64,000 nucleotides of DNA, taken from an uncultured Nitrospirales bacterium. GTDB taxonomy: Bacteria > Nitrospirota > Nitrospiria > Nitrospirales > UBA8639. Location of the stretch: positions 715,001-779,000 of the forward strand of contig OY282373.1 in NCBI GenBank assembly GCA_958295805.1. Reading direction: 5' to 3'. Numbering within the stretch: position 1 is the first letter of the stretch; each line of letters begins with the position of its first letter. Below are positions 48,812 to 58,168 of this stretch, piece after piece. Made by a program: the position numbers and the translations under genes. A model generated the notes under the pieces. It was not told where the DNA came from. It made no database searches and was given only the letters and a program-made list of their open reading frames with translations.

Positions 48812-49738
48812 ATGAAAACGTCTGTCGTCCTGTTGGCCGTTCTGAGTGCGGCGTGCGTGATCCTATTGGTGCAGAATCCGAGCACGTCGGCGCAGGACGG
48901 GGCATCGAGTCAGCCTACCAAAACGATTGTCGGTGATCTGCTGGACGTTGATCGAGACCTGTATATCGTGCGCGGTGAGCGCGGCGAGATTCACGTCGAA
49001 GCCACGTACACAACCGAGGTGACGGAAGAATTTGCATACGGGGATCGGATCAAAGCCGTCGTCCTTATGAACAACAAGGCTTTGAAGATTGAACGCGCCG
49101 GTCCCGATGACGTGTCGGGAGTCACGGAAAATCAGCCGGTTGCCGCGAAGTCCCCTGACGCCCGACGGGAAAACAACGGTCAAACTGCTGAGCCTTCGGT
49201 CCAACCCAAGCAACCGGAATCCAAAACGATTGTCGGCGATCTGCTGGAGATTGATCGAGACCTGTACATCGTGCGCGGCGAGCGCGGCGAGATTCACATC
49301 GAAGCCACGTACACAACCGAGGTGACGGAAGAATTTACATACGGGGATCGGATCAAAGCCGTCGTTCTTATGAACAACAAGGCTTTGAAGATTGAACGCG
49401 CCGGTCCCGATGACGTGCCGGGAATCACCGTGCATGACGTCGCGGCGTCGCCGAATCCCGACCAAGATCAAGGTCAGGCGTCATCTTCCGGCGGAGAGAG
49501 CACGACTCAGGACGTGGCGCCTTCAACCGTTGGGCAGGGTGATGAATCCCGCGTCGTCGAAGGTCAAGTTTTGATGGTGGATGGAGATTTTTACGTGTTA
49601 CGCGGTGAGATGGGTGAAATCCGCGTCGAACGAACGGCCGAAACCAAGATGACGGAAGATTTCCAATTCGGCGACTTCATCAAAGCCACGGTGACACCCA
49701 ACGATCAAGCCTTGACCATTGAGCGGCTGGCGCCATAA
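48812..49738 (+). CDS. Exported protein with three tandem domain repeats
   Basis: A 308-residue protein with an N-terminal signal-like helix (MKTSVVLLAVLSAACVILLV). Three copies follow of an about 60-residue domain, IVGDLL-(D/E)-(V/I)-DRDLYIVRGERGEI and EVTEEF-x-YGDRIKAVV, beginning near residues 32, 138 and 245. The first two are nearly identical in DNA (about 48916-49107 and 49222-49419), the third is diverged (QVLMVDGDFYVLRGEMGEI). Linkers are Gln/Ser/Pro-rich. It looks like a periplasmic multidomain binding protein. GGTGGTGG precedes the ATG. Confidence 0.7.
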   Translation: MKTSVVLLAVLSAACVILLVQNPSTSAQDGASSQPTKTIVGDLLDVDRDLYIVRGERGEIHVEATYTTEVTEEFAYGDRIKAVVLMNNKALKIERAGPDDVSGVTENQPVAAKSPDARRENNGQTAEPSVQPKQPESKTIVGDLLEIDRDLYIVRGERGEIHIEATYTTEVTEEFTYGDRIKAVVLMNNKALKIERAGPDDVPGITVHDVAASPNPDQDQGQASSSGGESTTQDVAPSTVGQGDESRVVEGQVLMVDGDFYVLRGEMGEIRVERTAETKMTEDFQFGDFIKATVTPNDQALTIERLAP

Positions 49739-49824
49739 AGCCCGTCTGCCTTCGGGCAGGGATGTCACGCGGCTTCCAGCAGCACTTTTGGGGTTTCCCA
49801 TTCCATCCATTCCATTCTCTCGAT

Positions 49825-49865
49825 TTCCTTGAAAATCATTTGTTAAGATCATGATTTTCAAGGAA
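49825..49865. promoter_or_regulatory. 15-bp perfect inverted repeat at start of dead ATPase gene
   Basis: TTCCTTGAAAATCAT (49825-49839) and ATGATTTTCAAGGAA (49851-49865) are perfect reverse complements around an 11-base loop. The right arm contains the start codon of the AAA-ATPase pseudogene. Operator or translation-blocking hairpin. Confidence 0.6.
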
Positions 49866-50646
49866 TATCATGATCCAATGTTGATTGAACGTCCCAAGGC
49901 CATTGCCGCTATCACATCCGCATTTCGTATTCATCCCGCAGTTGCATGAACCGGTCCTCGTCAATGTGGGAAGACGACCTTGGTCCGCATGTTTGCCGGC
50001 AACGAGCCGACGGTTTCCTTTTTCGACCTGGAAAGGGCGGTGGACCGTCGCAAACTGGGCTCACCTGAACAAACCCTCTCGCAACTGACCGGTCTGGTGG
50101 TTATTGATGAAATCCAGCGGCAACCACAACTGTTCGAAAGCCTGCGCGTGTTGCTGGACGGGCCGGCGTGCACGGCGCGTTTCCTGCTTTTGGGCAGTGC
50201 TGACGCCTTGGCACGAGAACCTGAAGAAACGTCAGGTCAAATCTCCAAAGATCTACGTTCGCGACAGCGGGCTGTTACACGCACTCCTGGAACTCCATTC
50301 TTTCGACGCGCTGTCGGGACATCCAAAGCTTGGCTCATCATTTGAAGGTTTTGCGATTGAGCAACTCCTCTCCGGCCTGGATACGAGGAGCGCAAGTTTC
50401 TGGGCAACCCATGGAGGAGCAGAACTCGATCTCCTGGTCACCATCGCCGGCAAACGCTATGGTTTTGAATGCAAATACGGCGATGCCCCGGGGACGACCC
50501 GCGCCATGCGTGTTGCCATTGACGACTTACAACTGGCACGTCTCTGGATTATGTATCCCGGTCATGAAGCCTATGAACTGGATGAAACGATCTCGGTGGT
50601 GCCGGCAAAGCACATCCCTGCCCTGGTCCGGCGGCTGGTTGCCTGA
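49851..50646 (+). pseudogene. AAA/DUF4143 ATPase pseudogene
   Basis: The frame from ATG at 49851 reads MIFKEYHDPMLIERPKAIAA, then meets an in-frame TGA at 49947-49949 just before the Walker A TGPRQCGKTTLVRM. It goes on with VVIDEIQRQPQLFESLR, a Walker B-like segment. Near 50213 the frame jumps and the middle of the protein is lost: the DUF4143 part resumes as NLKKRQVKSPKIYVRDSGLLHALLEL and ends at 50646 with LEMKYG-like nuclease-domain residues (FECKYGDAPGTTRAM). The family is often part of toxin or defence loci. Stop, deletion and frameshift all indicate decay. Confidence 0.75.
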
Positions 50647-50674
50647 ACACAAGGGGCTGAACGACTCCAAGCCG

Positions 50675-52624
50675 TCAAACTTCCAGATTGGTAATGGGGA
50701 AGGCCGTCACCGGGTCGGCTGGAATGAAGCCGAAAATTTTTGAATAAAAATACAGTTCGTGATCCAGCACCTGCTTGACGTGCTCGGCCCGGCGAAACCC
50801 GTGTTGCTCGCCTTCAAACGCAACGTAGGCCACGGGAAGACCTTTTGCTTTGACGGCTTCGAACATGTTTTCCGCCTGATTCGGCGGGACCACTTTGTCC
50901 TCTAATCCCTGAAACAGGATGAGCGGACAGGAAAGTCGGTCGGTGAAATGAATGGGAGATCGTTGAACGTAGAGGTCTTGAGATTCGGGAAGTGGGCCGA
51001 TAAGGCGGTCCAGGTAGCGCGATTCAAACTTATGGGTCTCTCTCGCCAAGGCCTCAAGGTCCGAGACCCCGTAGTAACTGGACCCGGCCGTAAACACGTC
51101 GCGAAACGTCAACGCGCATAACGTGGTAAAGCCTCCGGCACTCCCTCCGGTGATGGTGACCCGCTTTGGGTCTACTGCCTCCCGGGTGATGAGTGCCGTC
51201 ACCGCACTGACGCAATCAGCCACGTCCACAATGCCCCATTGGCCGTTGAGTCGTTCTCGATAGGCTCTACCGTATCCCGTGCTGCCGCCATAATTCACGT
51301 CCAGCACGGCAAAGCCGCGACTGGTCCAGAATTGAATCATCAGGTTACAGGCGGGAGACGCGGCACCGGTTGGGCCGCCATGGCTTTTCACCAGGAGTGG
51401 AGGACGTTCCGAGGGCGGACCTTGATACGCGCCATTGTGTGGTGGGTAAAAGAACGCGTGCCCGGTGTTTCCATCTTCGGTCGGATAGGTGACGGCGGAC
51501 GGGGTGGACGTAGAATCGGCGTCCAGCGAAAAATCGACTGAGCGTCGGATGACGGTCACGGCCTGCGTGTTCACGTCGACCTGAATGAGCGCCGTGGGTT
51601 CGGATGGAGAACCGGCCGTACAAAAAACGTTGGAGTGATGCACGTGGATATTGTCGAACGCGGTATACGGCAGATCGAATCGTTCCAGCCTGCGTTGTTC
51701 AACGTCTAAACGGCCCAGATGCCAGAAGCCGCGTTGTGTATAGGTGCAGATAATGGAACGAGACGATTCAAACCCATAGAGCCGTTGTCCGCCGATCCAT
51801 TGCGGTTGGCCGAACTCGGCCTCCATGGGATAAAGGGGGACGGCCTGCTCGTCGTGGAATCGATACAGGTTCCACCAACCGGACTGATCGGAGACAAAAT
51901 ACAATTGACCATCCGGCGACCACTCGGGTTGAAAAATGGAGGTTGAGGCTCCCCCGGCCACGCAACGCGAGGAAAGCAGAGAGCCGGCCGGGCAGAGGTC
52001 GGCCACCCAAAGTTCCGTGCCGTCCCACGGCATATTCGGGTGATTCCAGGTCAGCCAGGCTAACTGCCGTCCGTCCGGACTCAATCGGGGAGAGGCGTAA
52101 AAATCATTGCCGGCAACCAGAACGTCCCCGGAGGTCTCAGACGGTTGGCCGTCAAGACGAATGCCGACAATGGCGTTCCGGGGTTCTTCGTTGGATAGAG
52201 TATGATCTTCACGAATGCAAATCAGCCGGTTTCGTCTCGTGTCCACGAGGCCGTCGGCGTAGAACGTGGGGACGTCCGCGGTGATGGATTCAGGCGTCCC
52301 GCCTCGACGCTGTCGATAAAGTCGTTGATCGGAAAAATTCGAAAAGTAGACGATCCCTTTCGACACACAGTAGGCACCCCCTCCATATTCATGAACGCGG
52401 GTGCGAACGTTGAACGGGTTGGGAGTCAAGGTGTGGCACGTCCCATCGCCATCTCTTTGAACCACGGCATTTCGCCCGCCCTCATGAGGACGGTTTTCCA
52501 TCCAGAAAATCTGATCTCCATCCAGGGCCATTGCCCCGAGTCTGAGAGATTCCAAGACGATCCGGTCTGAGGTCAGAGGGGATTTCCATGACCCGTAGGG
52601 AGCAATCAGAGGATGGGGCATCAT
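50675..52624 (-). CDS. S9-family prolyl oligopeptidase-like peptidase
   Basis: A 649-residue protein with an N-terminal beta-propeller (about residues 1-390) and a C-terminal alpha/beta hydrolase domain. The nucleophile is in GGSAGGFTTLCAL, the Asp in GLEDKVVPPNQAE, and the His in FEGEQHGFRRAEH. Such enzymes cleave short peptides; no signal peptide is visible, so it is probably cytoplasmic. It lies downstream of bfd on the same strand, with 80 bases between. Confidence 0.85.
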   Translation of the reverse strand: MMPHPLIAPYGSWKSPLTSDRIVLESLRLGAMALDGDQIFWMENRPHEGGRNAVVQRDGDGTCHTLTPNPFNVRTRVHEYGGGAYCVSKGIVYFSNFSDQRLYRQRRGGTPESITADVPTFYADGLVDTRRNRLICIREDHTLSNEEPRNAIVGIRLDGQPSETSGDVLVAGNDFYASPRLSPDGRQLAWLTWNHPNMPWDGTELWVADLCPAGSLLSSRCVAGGASTSIFQPEWSPDGQLYFVSDQSGWWNLYRFHDEQAVPLYPMEAEFGQPQWIGGQRLYGFESSRSIICTYTQRGFWHLGRLDVEQRRLERFDLPYTAFDNIHVHHSNVFCTAGSPSEPTALIQVDVNTQAVTVIRRSVDFSLDADSTSTPSAVTYPTEDGNTGHAFFYPPHNGAYQGPPSERPPLLVKSHGGPTGAASPACNLMIQFWTSRGFAVLDVNYGGSTGYGRAYRERLNGQWGIVDVADCVSAVTALITREAVDPKRVTITGGSAGGFTTLCALTFRDVFTAGSSYYGVSDLEALARETHKFESRYLDRLIGPLPESQDLYVQRSPIHFTDRLSCPLILFQGLEDKVVPPNQAENMFEAVKAKGLPVAYVAFEGEQHGFRRAEHVKQVLDHELYFYSKIFGFIPADPVTAFPITNLEV

Positions 52625-52704
52625 ACGTTCACGGCGATTGACAACGGAAGAGATTCACGAAACGGCTCAGGGATTTGAAAGGAGTTGCTGAAAAAGCGAG
52701 GGCC

Positions 52705-52911
52705 CTATCTGTGAGACGAAGCAGAGCAGAGGAGGTGTTCCTGCGAGGCAATGGTCACAATATCGGCAATATTGTTGAGACAACGCCCGCAACATGTCTC
52801 TCCGTCGTCGATTCCCAGGACTGCGGCAAGTTGCTCCGGACACGTAATTCCTGCTCGCCCGAGCTTCTCAACGTCCGATTCCTTGATGCCTTTGCAGGGA
52901 CAAATGTACAT
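52705..52911 (-). CDS. bfd: Bacterioferritin-associated ferredoxin-like protein
   Basis: A 68-residue [2Fe-2S] protein with four Cys ligands in the Bfd pattern: CPC near residues 4-6 and CCGRC near 40-44. Bfd reduces bacterioferritin to release iron. A Fur-box-like palindrome lies upstream. The neighbours are a peptidase and the polysaccharide genes, so no bacterioferritin is adjacent. Confidence 0.85.
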   Translation of the reverse strand: MYICPCKGIKESDVEKLGRAGITCPEQLAAVLGIDDGETCCGRCLNNIADIVTIASQEHLLCSASSHR

Positions 52912-52914
52912 ACT

Positions 52915-52960
52915 GGTTATCGATAATACGATATTGATAGCTATTATCAGTTTTAGGGGT
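52915..52960 (-). promoter_or_regulatory. Fur-box-like region upstream of bfd
   Basis: On the minus strand the sequence contains CTGATAATAGCTATCAATAT and then ATTATCGATAACC, two overlapping GATAAT/ATTATC-rich elements resembling the Fur consensus. They lie within 45 bases of the bfd start. This agrees with iron-repressed transcription. Confidence 0.5.
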
Positions 52961-52964
52961 TTTA

Positions 52965-54941
52965 CTAAAAACGCGGCGGTTTGTCAAGCAGAGAGACTCG
53001 GTCAGTCTGGGACGACGGGACTCCGTTCGTCTTCTCCTTGAGCCGGGTGCCCGTCCGTGCCGTGATACATGCCGCGGTCATGGCTTCAGCGGAACGGATG
53101 GGTTTAAGCAGTTGTTGGGTCTGCCGCGGATGCCCGCCCCAGTTTTGGACCGGATTTTCTACCGTCGTCAACGTGCCGATAACTTTGTAATCGTTGACTG
53201 GATCCGCGCCAAAATCAGAGAGAACGTCGGCCGAAATTTCCCCATGGCCACCAGGTTCCGTCAACAACCACGCGACAGCGAGTTCTTCGCACGCAACCCT
53301 TTTCAAAGCGTCCCTCGCATATTCGTTACTTCCAGGATATCCTCCCGGAAACCAGGGCAGCCCAATGCTCTTTGCGCCTATAGCGTGCAGAAGACCGGGC
53401 GCCCTTCCGCTCAGATCGATCATCGGGGTTCCACGAGAGAACAAGCCTCGCTCCACCAAATCCATCGCCTCGGAAAGATACTGTCCGGAACTTCCAGCGA
53501 AAATCAACGTGGAGCCGGCCTCTCCCCACGCGACAGGGTAATCGTTCTCGCGCAGTGGTTGCGGCTGCCGAAATGGGTGTTCTATGAAGTGGTCCACCAA
53601 CACCACGGTCATCAGTTGCCCCGCGAGAGCAAGCGAGATCACCATGGACTTGAATCGTTGATGGTTCATGGCAGGAACGACGAGAACGAGTCCTGCCAGA
53701 ACCCAGAATATCCCGGCGCCAATTGCTTTAAGCCAGTAGTTGGTGTTTGATCCAAATGAATAGGCGAATGGCAACGCAAGAAAAATGAAAGCACGCGCCC
53801 ATTGCGCGCGTGAAATGTCAAACGCGCCGTTGAATTTTCGGAAACTCAGTCCGATGAAGGCGGCGGTGAACGGTATGGCCCAAAGCAACAATCCCTGCCT
53901 CACCCCCAACCCCAGATCCCGGGCAAGATTGACGTGGAGGAATCCAAGAATGATCGCCAAGGAGAAAAAGGGAAACAGCATGGATAGCATTGTGCCGCAG
54001 TACACGAACACGTTGGTCCTTGAACGAAGCAGGAAAGCGGCGAACAAAAAGACGGCCACGGCCGCCGTCAACGTGGCCGGCCCGTTCCCCCCAAAACTCA
54101 AATTATCATACCTCAATATGTCAGCAAGCCCGTGGCCCGCCTCTAGCAGCCAATAGCTCTCTATGCCTTCTTTCTGTCTTTTGATGAACCCCACGACTGA
54201 TCCATCAATGAGCCATGCACCGACGACGAATGAAATTGCGGCGACGGCCATTGGCATGAAAAGAAACCGAGCAGTCAGTTTCACGACTGTGAAAAGGTAG
54301 AAAACCGAACAACAACCCAACGCAATTGCGGTCGTCGGCTTGGCCATGAATGCCAGCCAGCCGCCGATGCCGAGCAAAAGACATCCGGCAAGGCTTTCGC
54401 GCGATCCGTCCCTCTCCATCAACAATAATCCGGTCGCGGCGATCATCAGGGACTGCAAAGCCAAACTGTTATAGTTTGGGGTGAGTAAGAGATCAATATT
54501 GAAGTAAGTTAGTGCCAGCACTGCAAAACCCGCCGTTATCACAGTGCCGTGCCAGCCTTGGAGCGTGGGGGTTGCGTGGGGTGTCAGGATGGTCTTAAAA
54601 AAGATGTTTGTGAGAACCCACGCCAAACAAAAGAAGATGAGGATGTTCGCTTGCCTCAGAGCCGCAATATTTCCGTCCAGCAATTCATACAATGGATGAT
54701 AAACAAAACCGAACTGAGTGTACGACACAGGATAGATGAACGGATTCGATATCCAGACGAGATATTGACCTTCGTCTGTATAATCCATTCCATAGCGACA
54801 ATACCAAAGTAACCAGATGAGGGTGGATACGGAAACAACGGCGGAAGATAGAACAAGCAGCGTTTCCGGCAGGGCGGCCGTTTTTAGCCGCGGCACGCGC
54901 TCCGATTGCTTTGTCTCTCTACGCATGGTCTTTCTAGCCAT
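52965..54941 (-). CDS. GT-C-type membrane glycosyltransferase, copy 1
   Basis: A 658-residue polytopic membrane protein with about 12 helices. The first loop has GMDYTDEGQYL near residue 50, the Asp/Glu pair typical of GT-C enzymes that use polyprenyl-linked sugars. The soluble C-terminal part (about 480-600) faces the periplasm. It is the downstream copy of a tandem duplication; its C-terminus extends 20 residues further than copy 2 (GVPSSQTDRVSLLDKPPRF), the likely original end. The start MARKTM at 54941 overlaps the truncated GT2 gene. Confidence 0.75.
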   Translation of the reverse strand: MARKTMRRETKQSERVPRLKTAALPETLLVLSSAVVSVSTLIWLLWYCRYGMDYTDEGQYLVWISNPFIYPVSYTQFGFVYHPLYELLDGNIAALRQANILIFFCLAWVLTNIFFKTILTPHATPTLQGWHGTVITAGFAVLALTYFNIDLLLTPNYNSLALQSLMIAATGLLLMERDGSRESLAGCLLLGIGGWLAFMAKPTTAIALGCCSVFYLFTVVKLTARFLFMPMAVAAISFVVGAWLIDGSVVGFIKRQKEGIESYWLLEAGHGLADILRYDNLSFGGNGPATLTAAVAVFLFAAFLLRSRTNVFVYCGTMLSMLFPFFSLAIILGFLHVNLARDLGLGVRQGLLLWAIPFTAAFIGLSFRKFNGAFDISRAQWARAFIFLALPFAYSFGSNTNYWLKAIGAGIFWVLAGLVLVVPAMNHQRFKSMVISLALAGQLMTVVLVDHFIEHPFRQPQPLRENDYPVAWGEAGSTLIFAGSSGQYLSEAMDLVERGLFSRGTPMIDLSGRAPGLLHAIGAKSIGLPWFPGGYPGSNEYARDALKRVACEELAVAWLLTEPGGHGEISADVLSDFGADPVNDYKVIGTLTTVENPVQNWGGHPRQTQQLLKPIRSAEAMTAACITARTGTRLKEKTNGVPSSQTDRVSLLDKPPRF

Positions 54942-55185
54942 GATGCCGTGGCGCATGTTTCACGTCGTCCGTGCGCGGGGAGTCGTCGTTATCCGATGAT
55001 TCAAAATTGACGCGCAACGCGTCGTCCAATACCGGCCCCCGGCGAACCTGAGAATGAATGGCGGCGATATACTCACCCAGGATCCCCATGAATAATAACT
55101 GGACCCCGCTGAAAAAAAACAGCCCGACGATCAGCGTCGGCATTCCTGCCGGCGCCACGCCGAAAAAAATCAGGGTGCCCATCAG
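54934..55185 (-). pseudogene. Truncated GT2 C-terminus from the tandem duplication
   Basis: An 83-residue fragment equal to the membrane-anchor end of the GT2 enzyme: MGTLIFFGVAPAGMPTLIVG, then GVQLLFMGILGEYIAAIHSQ. It lacks the catalytic domain. An ATG (55185) overlaps the stop of GT-C copy 2, so it may still be translated as a two-helix membrane peptide. Confidence 0.8.
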
Positions 55186-57104
55186 TTCGTCTTCTCCTTG
55201 AGCCGGGTGCCCGTCCGTGCCGTGATACATGCCGCGGTCATGGCTTCAGCGGAACGGATGGGTTTAAGCAGTTGTTGGGTGTGCCGCGGATGCCCGCCCC
55301 TTTGGACTGGACTTTCCACCGTCGTCAACGTGCCGATAACTTTGTAATCGCTGCCTAGATCCGCGCCAAAGTCAGAGAGAAGAACGTCCGCCGAAACTTT
55401 CACTTTCGGATGGAGTTCAGGTTCCGTCAACAACCATGCAACAGCGAGTTCTTCACACGCGATCCTTCTCAGAGCGTCCATCGCACGTTCGGTACTTCCA
55501 GGATATCCTCCAATAAACCAGGACAGCCCAATGCTCTTTGCGCCTATAGCGTGCAGAAGACCGGGCGCCCTTCCGCTCAGATCGATCATCGGGGTTCCAC
55601 GAGAGAACGAGACGCGCTCCACCAAATCCATCGCCTCGGAAAGATACTGTCCGGAACTTCCATCGAAAATCAACGTGGAGCCGGCCTCTCCCCACGCGAC
55701 AGGGTAATCGTTCTCGCGCAGTGGTTGCGGCTGCCGGTATGGGTATTCTATCGCGTAGTCGACCAACACCACGGTCATCAGTTGCCCCGCGAGAGCAAGC
55801 GAGATCACCATGGACTTGAATCGTTGATGGTTCATGGCAGGAACGACGAGAACGAGTCCTGCCAGAACCCAGAATATCCCGGCGCCAATTGCTTTAAGCC
55901 AGTAGTTGAAGTTTGTTCCAAATGAATAGGCGAATGGCAACGCAAGAAAAATGAAAGCACGTGCCCATTGCGCGCGTGAAATGTCAAACACGCCGTTGAA
56001 TTTTCGGGAACTCAGTCCGATGAAGGCGGCGGTGAACGGTATGGCCCAAAGCAACAATCCCTGACGCTCCCCCAACCCCAGATCCCGGACAAGATTGACG
56101 TGGAGGAATCCAAGAATGATTGCCAAGGAGAAAAAGGGAAACAGCATGGACAGCATTGTGCCGCAGTACACGAACACGTTGGTCCTTGAACGAAGCAGGA
56201 AAGCGGCGAACAAAAAGACGGCGACGGCCGCCGTCAACGTGGCCGGCCCGTTCCCCCCAAAACTCAAATTATCATACCTCAATATGTCAGCAAGCCCGTG
56301 GCCACTCTTGTCCAACTGTATGTTCTCTATACCTTCTTCCACTCTTTTGATGAATCCCACGACCGATCCATCAATAAGCCATGCACCGACGACGAATGAA
56401 ATTGCGGCGACGGCCATTGGCAGAAAAAGAAACCGAGCGGTGAGTTTCCCGACTGCCAACAGGTAGAAAATCGAACAGCAGCCTAACGCGATCGCGGTGG
56501 TCGGTTTGGCCATGAACGCCAGCCAGCCGCCGATGCCGAGCAAAAGACATCCGGCAAGGCTTTCGCGCGATGCGTCCCTCTCCATCAACAATAATCCGGT
56601 CGCGGCGATCATCAGGGACTGCAAAGCCAAGCTGTTATAGCTTGGGGTGAGCAAGAAATAATAATCCAAGTAAGTTAGTACCAGCACTGCAAAACCCGCC
56701 GTTATCACAGTGCCGTGCCAGCCGTGGAGCGTGGGGGGTGGGGGTATCAGGATGGTCTTAAAAAAGATGTTCGTGAGAACCCACGCCAAACAAAAGAAGA
56801 TGAGGATGTTCGCTTGCCTCAGTGCCGCAATATTTCCGTCCAGCAATTCATACAATGGATGATAAACAAAACCAAACTGAGTGAACGACACAAGATAGAT
56901 GAACGGATTCGATATCAAGTGGAGATATTCACCTTCGTGCGTAATATCCATTCCATAGCGACAATACCAAAGTAACCAGATGAGGGTGGATACGGAAACA
57001 ACGGCGGAAGATAGAACAAGCAGCGTTTCCGGCAGGGCGGCCGTTTTTAGCCGCGGCACGTGCTCCGATTGCTTCGCCTCTCCACGCATGGTCTTTCTAG
57101 CCAT
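55182..57104 (-). CDS. GT-C-type membrane glycosyltransferase, copy 2
   Basis: A 640-residue copy of the membrane glycosyltransferase. The catalytic loop reads GMDITHEGEYL in place of GMDYTDEGQYL, keeping the first Asp and the Glu. Its C-terminus is cut short by the duplication junction (ends KEKTN). It overlaps the end of the full GT2 gene by 8 bases. The clustered differences from copy 1 include the loop ENIQLDKSGHGL versus ESYWLLEAGHGL. Confidence 0.75.
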   Translation of the reverse strand: MARKTMRGEAKQSEHVPRLKTAALPETLLVLSSAVVSVSTLIWLLWYCRYGMDITHEGEYLHLISNPFIYLVSFTQFGFVYHPLYELLDGNIAALRQANILIFFCLAWVLTNIFFKTILIPPPPTLHGWHGTVITAGFAVLVLTYLDYYFLLTPSYNSLALQSLMIAATGLLLMERDASRESLAGCLLLGIGGWLAFMAKPTTAIALGCCSIFYLLAVGKLTARFLFLPMAVAAISFVVGAWLIDGSVVGFIKRVEEGIENIQLDKSGHGLADILRYDNLSFGGNGPATLTAAVAVFLFAAFLLRSRTNVFVYCGTMLSMLFPFFSLAIILGFLHVNLVRDLGLGERQGLLLWAIPFTAAFIGLSSRKFNGVFDISRAQWARAFIFLALPFAYSFGTNFNYWLKAIGAGIFWVLAGLVLVVPAMNHQRFKSMVISLALAGQLMTVVLVDYAIEYPYRQPQPLRENDYPVAWGEAGSTLIFDGSSGQYLSEAMDLVERVSFSRGTPMIDLSGRAPGLLHAIGAKSIGLSWFIGGYPGSTERAMDALRRIACEELAVAWLLTEPELHPKVKVSADVLLSDFGADLGSDYKVIGTLTTVESPVQRGGHPRHTQQLLKPIRSAEAMTAACITARTGTRLKEKTN

Positions 57105-58095
57105 GATGCCGTGGCGCGCGTTTCACGTCGTCCGTGCGCGGGGAGTCATCGTTATCCGACGATTCAAAATTGACGCGCAACGCGTCGTCCAATACCGGCC
57201 CCCGGCGAACCTGAGAATGAATGGCGGCGATATACTCGCCCAGGATCCCCATGAATAATAACTGGACCCCGCTGAAGAAAAACAGCCCGACGATCAGCGT
57301 CGGCATTCCGGCCGGCACCGTGCCGAAAAAAACCAGGGTGCCCACCAGTTGGGCCAGCGCATAGATGATGCTGATGAAGGCCAACGTGAACCCAAGAAAA
57401 ATACTCAACCGCATTGGGACGTTTGAGGTCGAAACGAATCCATTCAAGGCTTGGTCAATGAGGTGGTAGAGCCGATTCTTGGATGTTCCTGACCACCGCG
57501 TTTGCCACGTATACTCCACGCCGATGGATCGCTGACTGCATTGAGCGATCAAACCACGGATGTAGGGATAGTAATCATCAACCCTGATGATTGTGTCAGC
57601 CACCGACCGGTCGATAAGCTGGAACTCGCCGGTATCGGTAGGCAGGTTGACGTCCGTCGTCGATGCAACGAGACGATAGTAGAGCCAGCGCGCTCTGCGC
57701 AGCCACCATCGTTCCTGGCGCCGCCGCCGTATCCCATAGACCACTTTATATCCTGCCTTCCAGTGTCGAATGAATTCTGGGATGAGGGACGGTGGATCCT
57801 GAAGATCCGCCGGTAATTGGACGACGACGGCATCACCTGACGCACTCTTCAACGCGTTGAAGGTATTGCGGAACGGACCGAGGTTGCGGGCATTGACGAT
57901 AATCTTGACGCGCTTGTCGTCCCGCGCCATCGCCAACAGCCGCTCGACGGTTTTGTCGTAAGAGGCGTTATCCGAAAAAATGTGTTCGTAATCATAGTCG
58001 GGCAGCAATTCTTGGAACGTTTTTCGGACTTCGTCGCGGCAGACGGCGACGTTATCCTCTTCGTTGAAGCACGGAGTGATAACAGAAATGAGCAT
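57097..58095 (-). CDS. GT2-family membrane-bound glycosyltransferase
   Basis: A 332-residue DPM1/GtrB-like enzyme. Catalytic-domain signatures are ISVITPCFNEEDNV (residues 2-15), VQLPADLQDPPSLIPEF (DLQDPP metal site) and a QTRWSGTSKNRLYHL segment. Two C-terminal helices (VPMRLSIFLGFTLAF and FFFSGVQLLFMGILGEYIA) anchor it. It probably makes an undecaprenyl-phosphate-linked sugar that the GT-C enzymes downstream use. The start MLISVITP at 58095 is chosen. Confidence 0.88.
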   Translation of the reverse strand: MLISVITPCFNEEDNVAVCRDEVRKTFQELLPDYDYEHIFSDNASYDKTVERLLAMARDDKRVKIIVNARNLGPFRNTFNALKSASGDAVVVQLPADLQDPPSLIPEFIRHWKAGYKVVYGIRRRRQERWWLRRARWLYYRLVASTTDVNLPTDTGEFQLIDRSVADTIIRVDDYYPYIRGLIAQCSQRSIGVEYTWQTRWSGTSKNRLYHLIDQALNGFVSTSNVPMRLSIFLGFTLAFISIIYALAQLVGTLVFFGTVPAGMPTLIVGLFFFSGVQLLFMGILGEYIAAIHSQVRRGPVLDDALRVNFESSDNDDSPRTDDVKRAPRHHG

Positions 58096-58168
58096 ATTTG
58101 ACGCCAAGTTCATCAATCGAAAGAATTCAGTTCCTTACACCTACGGGTCAGGGGTTTGCGAAACGGGA

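Larger units (their letters stand above)
53027..57348. repeat. 2.16-kb tandem duplication of GT-C and GT2 tail
   Basis: Bases about 53027-55185 match about 55186-57348. Each unit contains a GT-C gene and the final 83 codons of the GT2 gene. Most stretches are identical or nearly so; several patches, such as near 54140-54175 compared with 56300-56345, are clearly diverged. The junction at 55185/55186 fuses the GT2 tail to the GT-C end of copy 2. Confidence 0.9.
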
